Positions 63,599-64,000 of a stretch of 64,000 bases of DNA are shown one piece after another. The DNA comes from Mycolicibacterium peregrinum (GTDB lineage Bacteria; Actinomycetota; Actinomycetes; Mycobacteriales; Mycobacteriaceae), in NCBI RefSeq assembly GCF_001665785.1, contig NZ_LZSO01000008.1:186001-250000 (forward strand), in the 5' to 3' direction. Position 1 is the first letter of the stretch, and each line of letters opens with the position of its first letter. The notes under the pieces are model-generated. The model saw only the letters and a list, made by a program, of their open reading frames with translations, ran no database searches and was not told where the DNA came from. Position numbers and translations under genes: made by a program.

Positions 63599-64000
63599 CT
63601 ACCGCAGGAAGGTCTCGGCATTGTTGGCCAGGTCCAGCAACGGCTGCGGCAGGGCGCCGAGGGCGAAGGTGACGGCCGCGGTGACGGTGATGACGGCGGT
63701 GGTGAGCCCACTCGGAACGACGACTTCGGGTGCCTCCTCGGGCGGGTCGGTGAAGAACATGAGCACGATCACCCGCACGTAGAAATAGGCCGCCACGGCA
63801 CTGGCGATGACGCCGATGATGACCAGTGGGATGGCCCCGCCCTCGCCTGCGGCCTTGAACACCGCGAACTTGCTGACGAATCCGCTGGTCAGCGGAATTC
63901 CGGCGAACGCCAGTAGGAACAACGAAAACACCACGCCGACAATGGGATATCGCCGGCCCAGACCGGCCCACTGCGCCATCGAGGTCTCCTCCTCGTCGGC
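63599..64000 (-). CDS. nuoN: NuoN, NADH dehydrogenase I subunit N (5' end outside window)
   Basis: The C-terminal 133 residues of a proton-pumping complex I membrane subunit. The frame stays open to the window edge. Visible are the conserved GRRYPIVGVVFSLFLLAFAGIP, GFVSKFAVFKAA (with the functional Lys) and IGVIASAVAAYFYVRVIVLMFF segments of NuoN. It is the last gene of the nuo operon, whose remaining genes lie beyond the right edge. Confidence 0.95.
   Translation of the reverse strand, partial: ADEEETSMAQWAGLGRRYPIVGVVFSLFLLAFAGIPLTSGFVSKFAVFKAAGEGGAIPLVIIGVIASAVAAYFYVRVIVLMFFTDPPEEAPEVVVPSGLTTAVITVTAAVTFALGALPQPLLDLANNAETFLR

Overview
The window is high-GC DNA from a mycobacterium, most likely a fast- or intermediate-growing Mycolicibacterium. 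From memory of the M. tuberculosis map, the gene order follows three conserved blocks, inverted relative to that map: adnA-adnB, a TrkA-type channel, nudC, mrx1, uvrD2, whiB7, ABC1 kinase, Rv3196, Rv3195, Rv3194c and Rv3193c (Rv3202c to Rv3193c); hpx-like hydrolase, aofH-like oxidase, Rv3169, Rv3168 and a TetR gene (Rv3171c to Rv3167c); and nuoN (Rv3158) at the right edge. The remaining genes are accessory blocks between these anchors. No IS element, phage or CRISPR array was seen.

Region 1 (1-10140) is a DNA repair and redox block: the AdnAB helicase-nuclease, small membrane proteins, a VIT-type metal transporter, a potassium channel, the NADH pyrophosphatase NudC and mycoredoxin-1. Region 2 (10242-18093) is an insertion between mrx1 and uvrD2. 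It holds a two-subunit acyl-CoA dehydrogenase, then a catabolic cluster (nitrilase, class II aldolase, DapA-family lyase) with an XRE-cupin regulator and a small secreted protein. The promoters of this cluster share one palindrome, AGGACAC-N3-GTGTCCT, so it reads as a local regulon. An Rrf2 regulator and an NmrA-like reductase follow around a 33-bp nested dyad.

Region 3 (18149-29108) is conserved: uvrD2, whiB7 with an Ala-rich leader ORF and a visible terminator/antiterminator pair, then Rv3197-Rv3193c homologues. Region 4 (29278-31527) is a compact three-gene locus: a WXG-like protein, a 391-residue protein with an EspC-like N-terminus, a YxxxD signal and a C-terminal HEERH metallopeptidase motif, and a lipoprotein whose GTG start overlaps the previous stop. 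I read it as a candidate type VII secreted metallopeptidase effector with a cognate lipoprotein, and it is the best candidate here for an undescribed system.

Region 5 (31658-46148) is accessory: a flavin oxidase, the initiator tRNA with a strong terminator, a short-chain fatty acid transporter, efflux pumps, SDRs, a chimeric pseudogene, a membrane acyltransferase, an F420-type nitroreductase and a TetR-controlled SDR/MFS operon. Region 6 (46192-55341) has the hpx/aofH block, an F420 oxidoreductase, an EthA-like Baeyer-Villiger monooxygenase, an AraC regulator, a tandem-repeat/hairpin array between convergent genes, and the Rv3169-Rv3168-TetR block. Region 7 (55414-61050) looks like a catabolic operon (MHS transporter, DszA-like monooxygenase, NTF2-like protein, PIG-L hydrolase, alcohol dehydrogenase) meeting a crotonase. 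Region 8 (61229-64000) has a PLD-like protein, a ParB-like protein and the 3' part of nuoN.
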